A stretch of DNA of 64,000 nt. Origin: Polaribacter marinus. Lineage in GTDB: Bacteria > Bacteroidota > Bacteroidia > Flavobacteriales > Flavobacteriaceae. A program made the position numbers and the translations under genes. The DNA is taken from positions 159,128 to 223,127 of the forward strand of contig NZ_JAKQYM010000006.1 of the NCBI RefSeq assembly GCF_022662535.1, read 5' to 3'. How positions within the stretch are numbered: the first letter of the stretch is position 1; each line of letters begins with the position of its first letter. This document shows positions 55,354-62,728 of this stretch, piece after piece. The notes beneath the pieces were generated by a model. The model made no database searches and was not told where the DNA came from. It saw nothing but the letters and a program-made list of their open reading frames with translations.

Positions 55354-56634
55354 TTGAATAAAACAAAAGAAATTTGGATTGCTGGTTTTGCACTCTTTTC
55401 GTTATTTTTTGGAGCAGGAAATTTAATTTTACCTCCCACTTTAGGTGTAAAATCTGGAGCAGATTGGTGGATTGTTGTTTTGGGATTTATCTTAACAGCA
55501 ATCATTATTCCTATTTTCGCCATTTTTGCACATGCAAGATTGCAGGGAACTTTGTACGATTTTGGTAAAAAAGTTTCTCCTGTTTTTAGTACTGTTTATT
55601 GTTTTTTAATTTACATAATTGCAGTGGCAATTCCATCTCCAAGAACTGCAGCAGTTACACATGAAATGGCAATTCAGCCTTTTTTTGATACACCACCCAT
55701 TTTAACAAGTATTATTTATTTTGTTTTGGTGTTTTTATTTGCAGTAAACAGGTCTAGAATAATTGGTTTAATTGGTAAGTTTTTAACGCCAATTATCGTC
55801 ATCATTTTATTGGTAATTATAGGAATCGCTCTTTTAACAGCTCCCGGAATTGTAAATCCATCTACTTTTAAAAATCCATTTGTAGACGGACTTTTAGAAG
55901 GTTATCAAACCTTTGATGCTATTGCAGGTGTAGTTGTTGGAGCTGTTATTATCATCTCTTTAGATTATAGCAATCATACTACTTTTAATGAAAAAAGAAC
56001 ATTGATAAGAAAAGCGGGTTATATTGCCGGAATTGGTTTGCTTTTAATTTATGGAGGCTTAATTTTAAGCGGATCTTTATTTTCGTCGACCTTTGCTGAA
56101 AATGCTTCAAGAATTGAAGTTTTATCTGGTTTAAGTACGCAAACTTTAGGTCATTTCGGAACCACATTTTTAAGTGTTTTAGTTGCTTTGGCTTGTTTTA
56201 CAACGGCTGTTGGTATTGTTACCGGAACTGCAGATTATATAAAAGGGATTTGTAATAATTCTAAAAGAGCCTATATTATTACTGCAGCAATTGCTTCAAT
56301 TATCGGAATTATTGTAGGTAGTTACAATGTTGGTTTTATTATTGATGTTGCTGTGCCAGCCTTAATGTTTGTGTATCCAATTACTATTGTATTAATTGTA
56401 TTAAATGTTGTGCCAGAAAAATACACTTCTAAATTGGTTTTTAGAACTGTTGTAATTGTTACTTTTATGTTTAGTATTCCAGATTTTTTAGGCTTTATCA
56501 TTCCTAGAGAAAACTTAACCGGAATTATAAGTATCATTCCTTTAGCTAAACATAGTTTAGGTTGGGTATTGCCTACTTTGTTGGTTTTTGTTTTGTTGAA
56601 TTTGAAAACTTTTGCGACCAACAAAACTAATTAA
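55354..56634 (+). CDS. brnQ: branched-chain amino acid transporter (LIVCS family)
   Basis: The 426-residue protein has about 12 membrane helices and is a Na+- or H+-coupled importer of leucine, isoleucine and valine. Typical BrnQ sequence is seen from LFSLFFGAGNLILPPTLGVKSGADWW at the start to the conserved SPRTAAVTHE and YQTFDAIAGVVVGAVIIISL blocks. It begins with a TTG one base after the serine hydrolase stop, with no better ATG, so translation is probably coupled. Confidence 0.9.
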   Translation: MNKTKEIWIAGFALFSLFFGAGNLILPPTLGVKSGADWWIVVLGFILTAIIIPIFAIFAHARLQGTLYDFGKKVSPVFSTVYCFLIYIIAVAIPSPRTAAVTHEMAIQPFFDTPPILTSIIYFVLVFLFAVNRSRIIGLIGKFLTPIIVIILLVIIGIALLTAPGIVNPSTFKNPFVDGLLEGYQTFDAIAGVVVGAVIIISLDYSNHTTFNEKRTLIRKAGYIAGIGLLLIYGGLILSGSLFSSTFAENASRIEVLSGLSTQTLGHFGTTFLSVLVALACFTTAVGIVTGTADYIKGICNNSKRAYIITAAIASIIGIIVGSYNVGFIIDVAVPALMFVYPITIVLIVLNVVPEKYTSKLVFRTVVIVTFMFSIPDFLGFIIPRENLTGIISIIPLAKHSLGWVLPTLLVFVLLNLKTFATNKTN

Positions 56635-56705
56635 ATACAATTTTACTTGAAGAAACTTGAAACAGATACTATTGATTTTTTGTTTGACAGTTTATAATAA
56701 AGAAT

Positions 56706-57110
56706 CTAGTAACTTACTTTAGCATTGTTCTTTAACTTATCTTTTACGATAGGAAATAAATTATACGTTGGGTAAATTTCTGACTTAAAAGCTTTCCAAG
56801 CAGTTCGCTCAATGGCTAAATTTACAGCAGCTAATTTTGAAGCAGGAAGTTCCAAAACCACCATTTGACCAAGTCCCATAACCACAAACCAATTTACGAT
56901 AGAAGTACCTTCTGGTGGAAAGTTTTCATAAAAACCTTGTTCTGTTCTTATCTTTTCAATCTCATGTAAATTCATACTCTGATCGTGTTTAAGAAAGATC
57001 GTTAATAACAACTTGTCACTACTTTTTATAGAATCGGTTTTAGTTTCTTTAGATTGTGAATAAGCTGTAAATTGTATTAAGAATAGACCTAGTATTAATG
57101 CGTATTTCAT
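56706..57110 (-). CDS. small secreted protein of unknown function
   Basis: The 134-residue protein has a signal peptide (MKYALILGLFLIQFTAYSQ) and is otherwise soluble. The segment KHDQSMNLHEIEKIRTEQGFYENFPPEGTSIVNWFVVMGLGQMVVLELP is compatible with a small alpha/beta fold of the dimeric barrel type. I do not recognise the family with certainty. It lies 24 bases after the Crp/Fnr gene on the same strand and is the last gene of that group. Confidence 0.7.
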   Translation of the reverse strand: MKYALILGLFLIQFTAYSQSKETKTDSIKSSDKLLLTIFLKHDQSMNLHEIEKIRTEQGFYENFPPEGTSIVNWFVVMGLGQMVVLELPASKLAAVNLAIERTAWKAFKSEIYPTYNLFPIVKDKLKNNAKVSY

Positions 57111-57134
57111 GTTATGATTTTTAGGTGTTTTTTG

Positions 57135-57710
57135 TTAAATTTTAGATTTTATCCTACTCAACGTTTCTTGTGAAATATTAATATAAGAAGCTACAATTTT
57201 GTTAGGTAAACGTTTTACAATGTTGGGATTTATTTTAAATAATTGCTTGTATCTTTCGGATGCATCTAAGGTTGTAAATGAAATCAATCTCTTAGAATTA
57301 TTTACATAGGCCTTTTCTAAATAGATGCTATAAAAATCTTTCCATTTAGGAACAATGGTCATAAGATGCCTAAAATCATGGTGAGTGATATAGAGCAATT
57401 CACTGTTTTCAATAACCTGAATTGTTTCTTGTGCCGGTTCATTGGTGATAAAACTAACCAGTTCTGTAGCAAACTGATTTTCAAAAGCAATATAACGCGT
57501 AACGTCTTTTCCTTCCTCATTGATATAAAATAATCGTAAGCAACCTTTTTTTACAAAATAACTAACCAGGCTATTTTTTCCGTTGGAAAGCAAAATTTCA
57601 TTTTTCTTTTTTTTAATTTTTTTAAAATAAGACAACACGATTTTTAAATCATCATCATCAATATTTATATTCTTTTTTATGAAATTAGTCAGTTCTATAT
57701 GGTCTGTCAT
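57135..57710 (-). CDS. Crp/Fnr family transcriptional regulator
   Basis: The 191-residue protein has an N-terminal cyclic-nucleotide-binding-like domain (SLVSYFVKKGCLRLFYINEEGKDVTRYIAFENQFATELVSF) and a short C-terminal helix-turn-helix ending LPNKIVASYINISQETLSRIKSKI, the usual end for flavobacterial Crp proteins. The cysteine cluster of FNR is absent (one Cys visible), so it is not an Fe-S oxygen sensor. It starts immediately after the ribB stop with no gap. An FNR-like dyad lies upstream of ribB. Confidence 0.88.
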   Translation of the reverse strand: MTDHIELTNFIKKNINIDDDDLKIVLSYFKKIKKKKNEILLSNGKNSLVSYFVKKGCLRLFYINEEGKDVTRYIAFENQFATELVSFITNEPAQETIQVIENSELLYITHHDFRHLMTIVPKWKDFYSIYLEKAYVNNSKRLISFTTLDASERYKQLFKINPNIVKRLPNKIVASYINISQETLSRIKSKI

Positions 57711-58373
57711 TTATTTGTAGTCTCTTACAAATTTACGATAATGAATAATATCTTGAATGGATAGCACCATCAAATTGTGTTCAATTGCAAATTGTGAAAT
57801 CGTGTCAATTTTTGCCATAGTTCCGTCATCGTTCATTAATTCGCATAATACAGCTTCTGGTTTTAAACCGGCTAGTTTCATTAAATCTACGCTTCCTTCA
57901 GTATGTCCTTTTCTTTCCAGAACACCATTATTTTTTGCTCTTAAAGGAAAAATATGACCCGGTTTTGCTAAATCGGTACTACGTGCATTTTCTTTACAAG
58001 CAGCTTTAATGGTTGTTAGTCTATCTTTAGCAGAAACTCCTGTAGTAACGCCTTCTCTTGCTTCAATTGAAATTGTAAAAGGTGTTTGGAAGCTACTTGT
58101 ATTTTCTTTTACCATATAAGGTAATTCTAATGCATCAGCTTTTTTATTTGGTAAACAAAGACAAACAATACCACTACATTTCCGAATCATAAGTGCCATT
58201 TGAGTATTGGTCATATGATGCGCAGAGAATATTAAATCCCCTTCATTTTCTCTATCCTCATCATCCATTAAGATAATTCCATTTCCATTTTGAAGGTGTA
58301 ATAATGCTTTTTCTAAACGTTCTTCACTGTCTTTACCAAAGATTTGTAATGGATCTATTTCTGTAAGTACCAT
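57711..58373 (-). CDS. ribB: 3,4-dihydroxy-2-butanone 4-phosphate synthase
   Basis: The 220-residue enzyme converts ribulose 5-phosphate to 3,4-dihydroxy-2-butanone 4-phosphate plus formate in riboflavin synthesis. It has the acidic motif [16 protein letters not shown] and the signature blocks [19 protein letters not shown]-like [10 protein letters not shown] and [17 protein letters not shown]. The length equals the single-domain RibB, without a fused GTP cyclohydrolase II. The following gene is a Crp/Fnr regulator. No FMN riboswitch signature is visible upstream. Confidence 0.96.
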   Translation of the reverse strand: MVLTEIDPLQIFGKDSEERLEKALLHLQNGNGIILMDDEDRENEGDLIFSAHHMTNTQMALMIRKCSGIVCLCLPNKKADALELPYMVKENTSSFQTPFTISIEAREGVTTGVSAKDRLTTIKAACKENARSTDLAKPGHIFPLRAKNNGVLERKGHTEGSVDLMKLAGLKPEAVLCELMNDDGTMAKIDTISQFAIEHNLMVLSIQDIIHYRKFVRDYK

Positions 58374-58400
58374 CTTAAATTGTATTTAATTTTTCAATGG

Positions 58401-58444
58401 CAAAACTAAAGCAGTCTCAAGTCAAACTATTTGATGTAGGTCAA
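58401..58444 (-). promoter_or_regulatory. ribB promoter with FNR/Crp-like dyad
   Basis: The minus strand has TAGTTTTG (58401-58408), a -7 match, 28 bases before ribB. TTGATGTAGGTCAA (58431-58444) fits TTGAT-N4-ATCAA with one mismatch and lies in the -33 region. The Crp/Fnr protein made from this operon is the natural candidate ligand; the araC-type gene is divergent. Confidence 0.45.
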
Positions 58445-58518
58445 TAAATTTTACATTTAGAAATAAAACCTAAAGGTTCTAACTATTTTTACGACCAACA
58501 GACAAAATAAACTCAAAT

Positions 58519-59358
58519 TTGGCAATTCAAGATATTACAAAATATTCATTTAAAGAAACCTTTTCTGTAAGTATCGTTCAGTTTGAAAAAGCCTGTACTA
58601 TAGATCATTCTGTGCAACAAAACGCCTACTCTATTTATTGGATTCAAGAAGGAAAAGGAACTTACAATATCGATTTTGAACAATATACTTTTGAAGACAA
58701 TGTGCTTTTTTTCTTGTCACCCGGACAAGTTTTTACTGTAGATTCTGAGCAAATAAAAACAGCCTACAAATTGAGTTTTGTACGTGATTTTTACTGCATA
58801 CAAACCCATGATGCAGAAGTGGCGTGTAACGGAATTTTGTTCAATAATGTTTATGAAACTCCGTTTATAAAACCTTGTGCAAAAGACACGGCAAAACTCA
58901 ACTTTATTTTAGAGAGTTTAATTGAGGAGTTTCAGCAAGATGAAACTGCACAATACGATATGTTGCAATCGTATTTAAAGCAATTTATCATTTCTTCTGT
59001 TCGTGTAAAAAAAGAAAACCATGTAATTAAAGAAGACATAGAAACGCGTCTTTTTAAAGATTTTAGTTTGTTGGTAGAGCAGAATTTTAGAAGCATGCAT
59101 GCTGTTACCGATTATGCCAACCGATTAGGAATTTCACCAAAATCCATTTCTAAGCACTTTCAGAAGTTAGGCGCAAAAACACCATCCGATTTTATTAAAA
59201 ACCGTATTTTACTAGAAGCAAAGCGTCAATTGATTTATACCGACAAAACCGTTAAAGAAATTGCCTTCGAACTCGGTTTTAATGATCCTGCTTATTTTAC
59301 GCGCTTTTTTACCAAAGCAATTTTAAAGTCTCCTTTACAGTTTAAAAAAGAGCACTAA
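58519..59358 (+). CDS. AraC family transcriptional regulator
   Basis: The 279-residue protein has an N-terminal cupin-like sensor domain (YSIYWIQEGKGTYNIDFEQYTFEDNVLFFLSPGQVF) and a C-terminal double helix-turn-helix: TDYANRLGISPKSISKHFQKLGAKTPSDFI followed by KEIAFELGFNDPAYFTRFFTKAILKSPLQFKKEH. It starts with TTG; no ATG is in frame nearby. The operon beginning at 59666 has two TTGTCCAA direct repeats spaced 21 bp next to its promoter, a pattern expected for AraC-type activators. The inducer is unknown. Confidence 0.9.
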   Translation: MAIQDITKYSFKETFSVSIVQFEKACTIDHSVQQNAYSIYWIQEGKGTYNIDFEQYTFEDNVLFFLSPGQVFTVDSEQIKTAYKLSFVRDFYCIQTHDAEVACNGILFNNVYETPFIKPCAKDTAKLNFILESLIEEFQQDETAQYDMLQSYLKQFIISSVRVKKENHVIKEDIETRLFKDFSLLVEQNFRSMHAVTDYANRLGISPKSISKHFQKLGAKTPSDFIKNRILLEAKRQLIYTDKTVKEIAFELGFNDPAYFTRFFTKAILKSPLQFKKEH

Positions 59359-59370
59359 ACTCGGTTTTTT

Positions 59371-59396
59371 GTCATATTGAGCGCAGTCGAAATATG
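59371..59396. repeat. GTCATATTGAGCGCAGTCGAAATATG repeat
   Basis: A 26-bp imperfect palindrome (CATATT...AATATG around a CG-rich core GAGCGCAGTCGA). It belongs to the short intergenic repeats that I remember as abundant in flavobacteria. It follows the araC-type stop by 12 bases and touches the next repeat. Confidence 0.6.
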
Positions 59397-59495
59397 GGCG
59401 TGCCCTTATCAGGTCAGGCTTTCGCAACTCGCTTTTTAAAGTTTTATCAAACTTTAAAAGAGCTCAAACAACTTGCTCTATCCTTCACGCGTGCC
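59396..59495 (+). repeat. structured intergenic repeat, copy 2
   Basis: The element opens GGGCGTG, continues GGTCAGGCTTTCGCAACTCG, has a hairpin with about 13 pairs (59431-59444 with 59449-59463) and ends CTATCCTTCACGCGTGCC. GCGTG and CACGC close the outer stem. Blocks and order match 27127-27209. No ORF in it looks coding. Confidence 0.7.
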
Positions 59496-59515
59496 TTTTT
59501 GCTAACTATTTTTCC

Positions 59516-59574
59516 TTGTCCAAACAGTAGGAACTTTTGTCCAATTTTTGAAGTCACTATCAGTTGCATCTTTG
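59516..59574 (+). promoter_or_regulatory. AraC-type direct-repeat operator plus promoter
   Basis: TTGTCCAA occurs at 59516-59523 and 59537-59544, exactly 21 bp apart and on the same face. Three bases later the -33 TTG (59548-59550) begins, followed by 16 bases and CATCTTTG (59567-59574), one mismatch from TAnnTTTG. This is the geometry of an AraC-type activator contacting polymerase. Transcription would start near 59580 and read into the Cys-rich peptide, AhpD-like and cupredoxin-like genes. Confidence 0.68.
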
Positions 59575-59626
59575 CAGAGTCAATTATCAGAAACGCTTTT
59601 TGAAAGCATTTCAAAAAAACTGTCAT

Positions 59627-59644
59627 TCCCGTGAAAACGGGAAA
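59627..59644. repeat. ATTCCC-type palindromic repeat
   Basis: TTCCCGT and ACGGGAA pair perfectly around GAAA, in the leader of the following small operon, preceded by TGTCA. It belongs to the same type as 46053-46080. The rest of the 307-base gap between araC and the Cys-rich peptide is covered by the repeats and promoter listed here. Confidence 0.65.
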
Positions 59645-59665
59645 CTAACTAAAACAACAACAATT

Positions 59666-59764
59666 ATGAAAACAATAGAAAACACACAATGCCCAAACTG
59701 TTGGGGTTACCAAACCTACGACGAGCAAAACCCAGAATTACAACTTTGTGAATGCAAAGCTTAA
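59666..59764 (+). CDS. 32-residue Cys-rich mini-protein (zinc-ribbon-like)
   Basis: The short protein MKTIENTQCPNCWGYQTYDE... ends LQLCECKA. The cysteines are CxxC (Cys9, Cys12) and CxC (Cys28, Cys30), a layout that could bind one zinc or iron ion. The ATG at 59666 is preferred over longer upstream frames because these run through the palindromic repeat. It is the first gene after the AraC-style promoter and lies 49 bases before the AhpD-like gene. Confidence 0.65.
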   Translation: MKTIENTQCPNCWGYQTYDEQNPELQLCECKA

Positions 59765-59813
59765 TATAAAAGAAGAATTAAAAATTAATAATAAAACAAT
59801 TTAAAATACAATT

Positions 59814-60362
59814 ATGAGCACATTTAACGTACCTACAAAAACAGAAGTATCAGAAAATAACCAAGCAATATTTAACCAATTAGAAAAAGGATTAGGTTTT
59901 GTACCCAACTTATACGCAGCATTTGCACACAGTGAAACTGCATTAAGTAATTTTTTGGCAATAGGACAAGGTAAAACTAGTTTTTCTGCAAAAGAAAAAG
60001 AAGTAATAAATCTAGCTGTAAGTCAAGTAAACCAATGTGTGTATTGTTTATCTGCACACACTGCAATTGGTAAAATGAATGGTTTTACAGAAGATCAAAT
60101 TTTAGAATTAAGATCAGGAAATGCTTCTTTTGATTCAAAATTAGATGCTTTGGCAAAATTTGCAAGAAGTGTAGCAATTAATAGAGGAGCTGCAACAACA
60201 GAAGCAGTAGAAAATTTATATGCAGCCGGATACACAAAAGGAAACTTGGCAGATGCAATTATCTTAATAGGAGAAATTACCATTACGAATTACTTTCATA
60301 AAACAACCGACGTTGCGGTAGATTTTCCTATTGCACAGTCTTTAGAATTAGCAACAATATAA
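59814..60362 (+). CDS. carboxymuconolactone decarboxylase/AhpD-like protein
   Basis: The 182-residue helical protein has the AhpD-type redox motif QCVYCLSAHTAIGKMNG (CxxC with a His three residues later) and a helix rich in alanine (KLDALAKFARSVAINRG) as in uncharacterised peroxidase-related proteins. It could reduce hydroperoxides with a thiol partner. Length is normal for the single-domain group. It is the second gene of the AraC-linked operon; the cupredoxin-like gene follows 33 bases later. Confidence 0.87.
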   Translation: MSTFNVPTKTEVSENNQAIFNQLEKGLGFVPNLYAAFAHSETALSNFLAIGQGKTSFSAKEKEVINLAVSQVNQCVYCLSAHTAIGKMNGFTEDQILELRSGNASFDSKLDALAKFARSVAINRGAATTEAVENLYAAGYTKGNLADAIILIGEITITNYFHKTTDVAVDFPIAQSLELATI

Positions 60363-60395
60363 ATCAAATTAATAAACATTTAAATAATAGAGATC

Positions 60396-60752
60396 ATGAA
60401 AAAAGTAATCGCAATTTTAATAGTAGTTTTAGGTTTCGCATTCAGTACAAATGCACAAGAAGTAAAAACAGTTTCTTTAGAACAAACAAAAGGTGAGTTT
60501 ACACAGAAACAACTTACTTTATCAGAAGGAACGTATATTTTTGAAATAACAAACACCAATGTAGGTCATAATGTAGGTTTTGTGTTGGCGCCAAAATCAG
60601 ATGTAAAAGCGCATATTAAAAATGCGTATGTTACAGCACAAGTAAAGAATAATACTAAAGAAACTTCTAAAAAAGTAACCCTTACAAAAGGAGAGTATGT
60701 GTATTTCTGTCCTTTAAATCCAACCCCACAATATACACTTATAGTAGAGTAG
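60396..60752 (+). CDS. exported cupredoxin-like protein
   Basis: The 118-residue protein has a signal peptide ending STNAQ, giving a periplasmic domain of about 98 residues with a cupredoxin fold (YIFEITNTNVGHNVGFVL; KGEYVYFCPLNPTPQYTLIVE). Candidate ligands are His58 and Cys105. The His and Met that normally follow the Cys in a type 1 copper site are absent: the loop is C-P-L-N-P-T-P-Q. It may bind copper differently or not at all. It is the last gene of the AraC-linked operon. Confidence 0.8.
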   Translation: MKKVIAILIVVLGFAFSTNAQEVKTVSLEQTKGEFTQKQLTLSEGTYIFEITNTNVGHNVGFVLAPKSDVKAHIKNAYVTAQVKNNTKETSKKVTLTKGEYVYFCPLNPTPQYTLIVE

Positions 60753-60774
60753 TTTTTTAATTCAAATTAGTGTG

Positions 60775-60798
60775 AAGGCGAACAGTAATGTTCGCCTT
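60775..60798 (+). terminator. terminator of the cupredoxin operon
   Basis: AAGGCGAACA and TGTTCGCCTT form a perfect 10-bp stem around GTAA, followed by T-rich sequence. Confidence 0.87.
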
Positions 60799-60907
60799 TT
60801 TGTTTACAAATCAATATTTTGCTTTTTTTCAAATTACTTCTTATGCGCAACAAGTGTTGGTTAAACCTTTAACAAATAACAATATCTGTTTTTCAAAATA
60901 AAAGGCT

Positions 60908-60915
60908 TATTTTTG
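60908..60915 (+). promoter_or_regulatory. -7 element of the hydrolase gene
   Basis: TATTTTTG is an exact -7 match 25 bases before the TTG start at 60941. Confidence 0.5.
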
Positions 60916-60940
60916 CAATTGTTTTAAAATAAATCTAGAA

Positions 60941-61723
60941 TTGTTAAACTACTATTTATATCCCCATGCTACTTCAAAAAAATGGGTAACCTTCGTGCAT
61001 GGTGCTGGTGGAAGTAGTTCTATTTGGTTTAAGCAAGTTCGTGATTTTAAAAACCAGTTTAATGTTTTAATTCTTGATTTAAGAGGTCATGGAAATAGTA
61101 AGCCAACCATAAAAGACACTTTTAAATCTAAATATACTTTCGATTCTATTACTTCTGATATTGTAGAAGTTATAGACCATTTAAAAATTGAAAAATCTCA
61201 CTTTGTAGGTATTTCCTTAGGGACTATTTTAATTAGAAACTTAGCAGAGAAAAGACCAGAGTTGGTACAGAGCATGATTATGGGTGGCGCCATTATTAAA
61301 ATGAATTTCCGTTCTCAGGTTTTAATGAAAGTTGGTAATGTTTTTAAGTCTGTAGTGCCGTACATGATGCTTTACAAACTCTTTGCATTTATTATTATGC
61401 CAAAGAAAAATCATAAAAAATCGAGGTTATTGTTTGTAAACGAAGCAAAGAAATTATATCAAAAAGAATTCTTACGATGGTTTAAATTAACCTCAGAAAT
61501 TAATCCTTTATTACATTTTTTTAGAACAAAAGATATTAAAATTCCTACTTTATATGTAATGGGAGCAGAAGATCATTTGTTTTTACCATCCATAAAAAAT
61601 ATTGTTTCAAAGCACCTTTCTTCGTCACTTTTTGTTATAGAAAATTGTGGCCACGTTGTAAATGTAGAAAAGCCAGAAACCTTTAACCATAGAACAATAG
61701 GTTTTATCAATTCTTTAGCATAA
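60941..61723 (+). CDS. alpha/beta hydrolase
   Basis: The 260-residue protein has the oxyanion segment TFVHGAGGSSSIWF, nucleophile elbow GISLGTI, acid Asp in MGAEDHLFLP and His in NCGHVVNVEKPE. It starts at TTG, since no ATG precedes the conserved part. It stands alone between two intergenic regions. The substrate is unknown; the family includes esterases and C-C hydrolases. Confidence 0.86.
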   Translation: MLNYYLYPHATSKKWVTFVHGAGGSSSIWFKQVRDFKNQFNVLILDLRGHGNSKPTIKDTFKSKYTFDSITSDIVEVIDHLKIEKSHFVGISLGTILIRNLAEKRPELVQSMIMGGAIIKMNFRSQVLMKVGNVFKSVVPYMMLYKLFAFIIMPKKNHKKSRLLFVNEAKKLYQKEFLRWFKLTSEINPLLHFFRTKDIKIPTLYVMGAEDHLFLPSIKNIVSKHLSSSLFVIENCGHVVNVEKPETFNHRTIGFINSLA

Positions 61724-61782
61724 AAACTTCATCTAGATATTTTATTTAAAAACATAAACACTTACAATAGTGTGTTCTGTGT

Positions 61783-62121
61783 TTAAGAAACTATTTTATT
61801 TACTCTACTTATAGCAGCTGTTTTTGCAATGGTAAGTCTTACAATGGCATCTTCAATACACAATAAATTATGAGGAACACTGGCTTCTAATGCTATTAAA
61901 TCGCCTTTTTTAAGATGTAATTCTTCTTTGTGAATACCAAATTTAATTTCACCTTCAAAAATTTCTATCACTATTGGCTTGGGTGTCGAATGTTCTTTCA
62001 TTTCTTGACTTTTTTGAAAGACTATTCTTATTTCTTTGGAAGTGTCTGTTTCCATTAGCAATGTTATTGCTGGTTTCTCTTTTTTGTTAGTTAAGTTTGC
62101 TGTTAATGAAGAAGTAATCAT
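61783..62121 (-). CDS. cupin-domain protein
   Basis: The 112-residue protein is a single small cupin: PKPIVIEIFEGEIKFGIHKEELHLKKGDLIALEASVPHNLLCIEDAIVRLTI contains the two cupin strands with Gly-rich turn and the PHNL end. A His-rich metal site is only partly visible. Such a domain may sense a small molecule. It follows the Rrf2 regulator by 12 bases on the same strand, so it is probably co-transcribed and may share its signal. Confidence 0.82.
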   Translation of the reverse strand: MITSSLTANLTNKKEKPAITLLMETDTSKEIRIVFQKSQEMKEHSTPKPIVIEIFEGEIKFGIHKEELHLKKGDLIALEASVPHNLLCIEDAIVRLTIAKTAAISRVNKIVS

Positions 62122-62133
62122 ATCGTTTAGTTT

Positions 62134-62568
62134 TTAATTTTTCAAATAATAATCTGTAATACTTTTATCAGACGAAAGCTCTAATAATGTTGTGTTCTCA
62201 AGCATTTTTTTTAGATTTTCTCTAATTTCTATAAATTTAAAGTGCAAGGGGCAAGGTTTTTCTGCATTGCATTGATGTAACCCTAAACCACAGCCAGTAT
62301 AAATACGATTTCCTTCTAAAACCTGAACGATATTATTTAACGAGATGTTTTGTAAATTTTGTTCATCAATATAAAAACCTCCAAAAGGACCTTTTATAGA
62401 TTGTACGATGTTGTTTTTTGTAAGTTGTTGTAAAATTTTTGCAGTAAAAGCTTGTGGAGAATCTATGGCATCAGCAATAGCAGTTATGCCAATTTTTTCA
62501 TTCGTTTTAGCTTGTTGAGCAATATAAATTACCGCTCTTAAACCATATTCACAAGTTTTAGAAAACAT
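62134..62568 (-). CDS. Rrf2 family regulator with three cysteines (Fe-S or NO sensor type)
   Basis: The 144-residue protein has the Rrf2 winged helix (GITAIADAIDSPQAFTAKILQQLTKNNIVQSIKGPFGGFYI, about residues 27-67). Three cysteines, Cys93, Cys100 and Cys106, form C-X6-C-X5-C (GCGLGLHQCNAEKPC), close to the cluster ligands of IscR and NsrR. I infer an Fe-S cluster sensing iron, oxygen or nitric oxide. A 35-base palindrome lies just upstream between it and the divergent Cys-rich gene, a likely operator. Confidence 0.9.
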   Translation of the reverse strand: MFSKTCEYGLRAVIYIAQQAKTNEKIGITAIADAIDSPQAFTAKILQQLTKNNIVQSIKGPFGGFYIDEQNLQNISLNNIVQVLEGNRIYTGCGLGLHQCNAEKPCPLHFKFIEIRENLKKMLENTTLLELSSDKSITDYYLKN

Positions 62569-62598
62569 ATATTTAATTTAAAAAGCTAAGGTACAAAA

Positions 62599-62633
62599 AA
62601 AGCATTAAGGATAAACTTATCTTTTAATGCTTT
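62599..62633. promoter_or_regulatory. 35-base imperfect palindrome between Rrf2 and the divergent gene
   Basis: AAAGCATTAA (62599-62608) and TTAATGCTTT (62624-62633) are perfect inverted arms, with inner GATAA/TTATC arms (62610-62614, 62617-62621). A further half-site-like AAACATTAAAA lies at 62638-62648. It is the best candidate for Rrf2 binding; it could also be a bidirectional hairpin. Confidence 0.6.
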
Positions 62634-62716
62634 AAAAAAACATTAAAATAGTGATTTTAGTAGTAAAATAAATGTATTTAGAGCTTTTGAAGCTATGATT
62701 TAGTTATTTAAATCAC

Positions 62717-62724
62717 TATTTTTG
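62717..62724 (+). promoter_or_regulatory. -7 element before the Cys-rich exported protein
   Basis: TATTTTTG matches exactly; the GTG start is only 4 bases further, so transcription would begin at or very near the start codon. Confidence 0.5.
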
Positions 62725-62728
62725 TTGT

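Noticed and set aside
58374..58518. FMN riboswitch upstream of ribB
   Set aside because: The conserved FMN-element blocks are not visible on the minus strand of this region.
59394..59603. 69-codon ORF after the araC-type gene
   Set aside because: It reads through the structured repeat and promoter; the hairpin arms explain its sequence, so it is not a gene.
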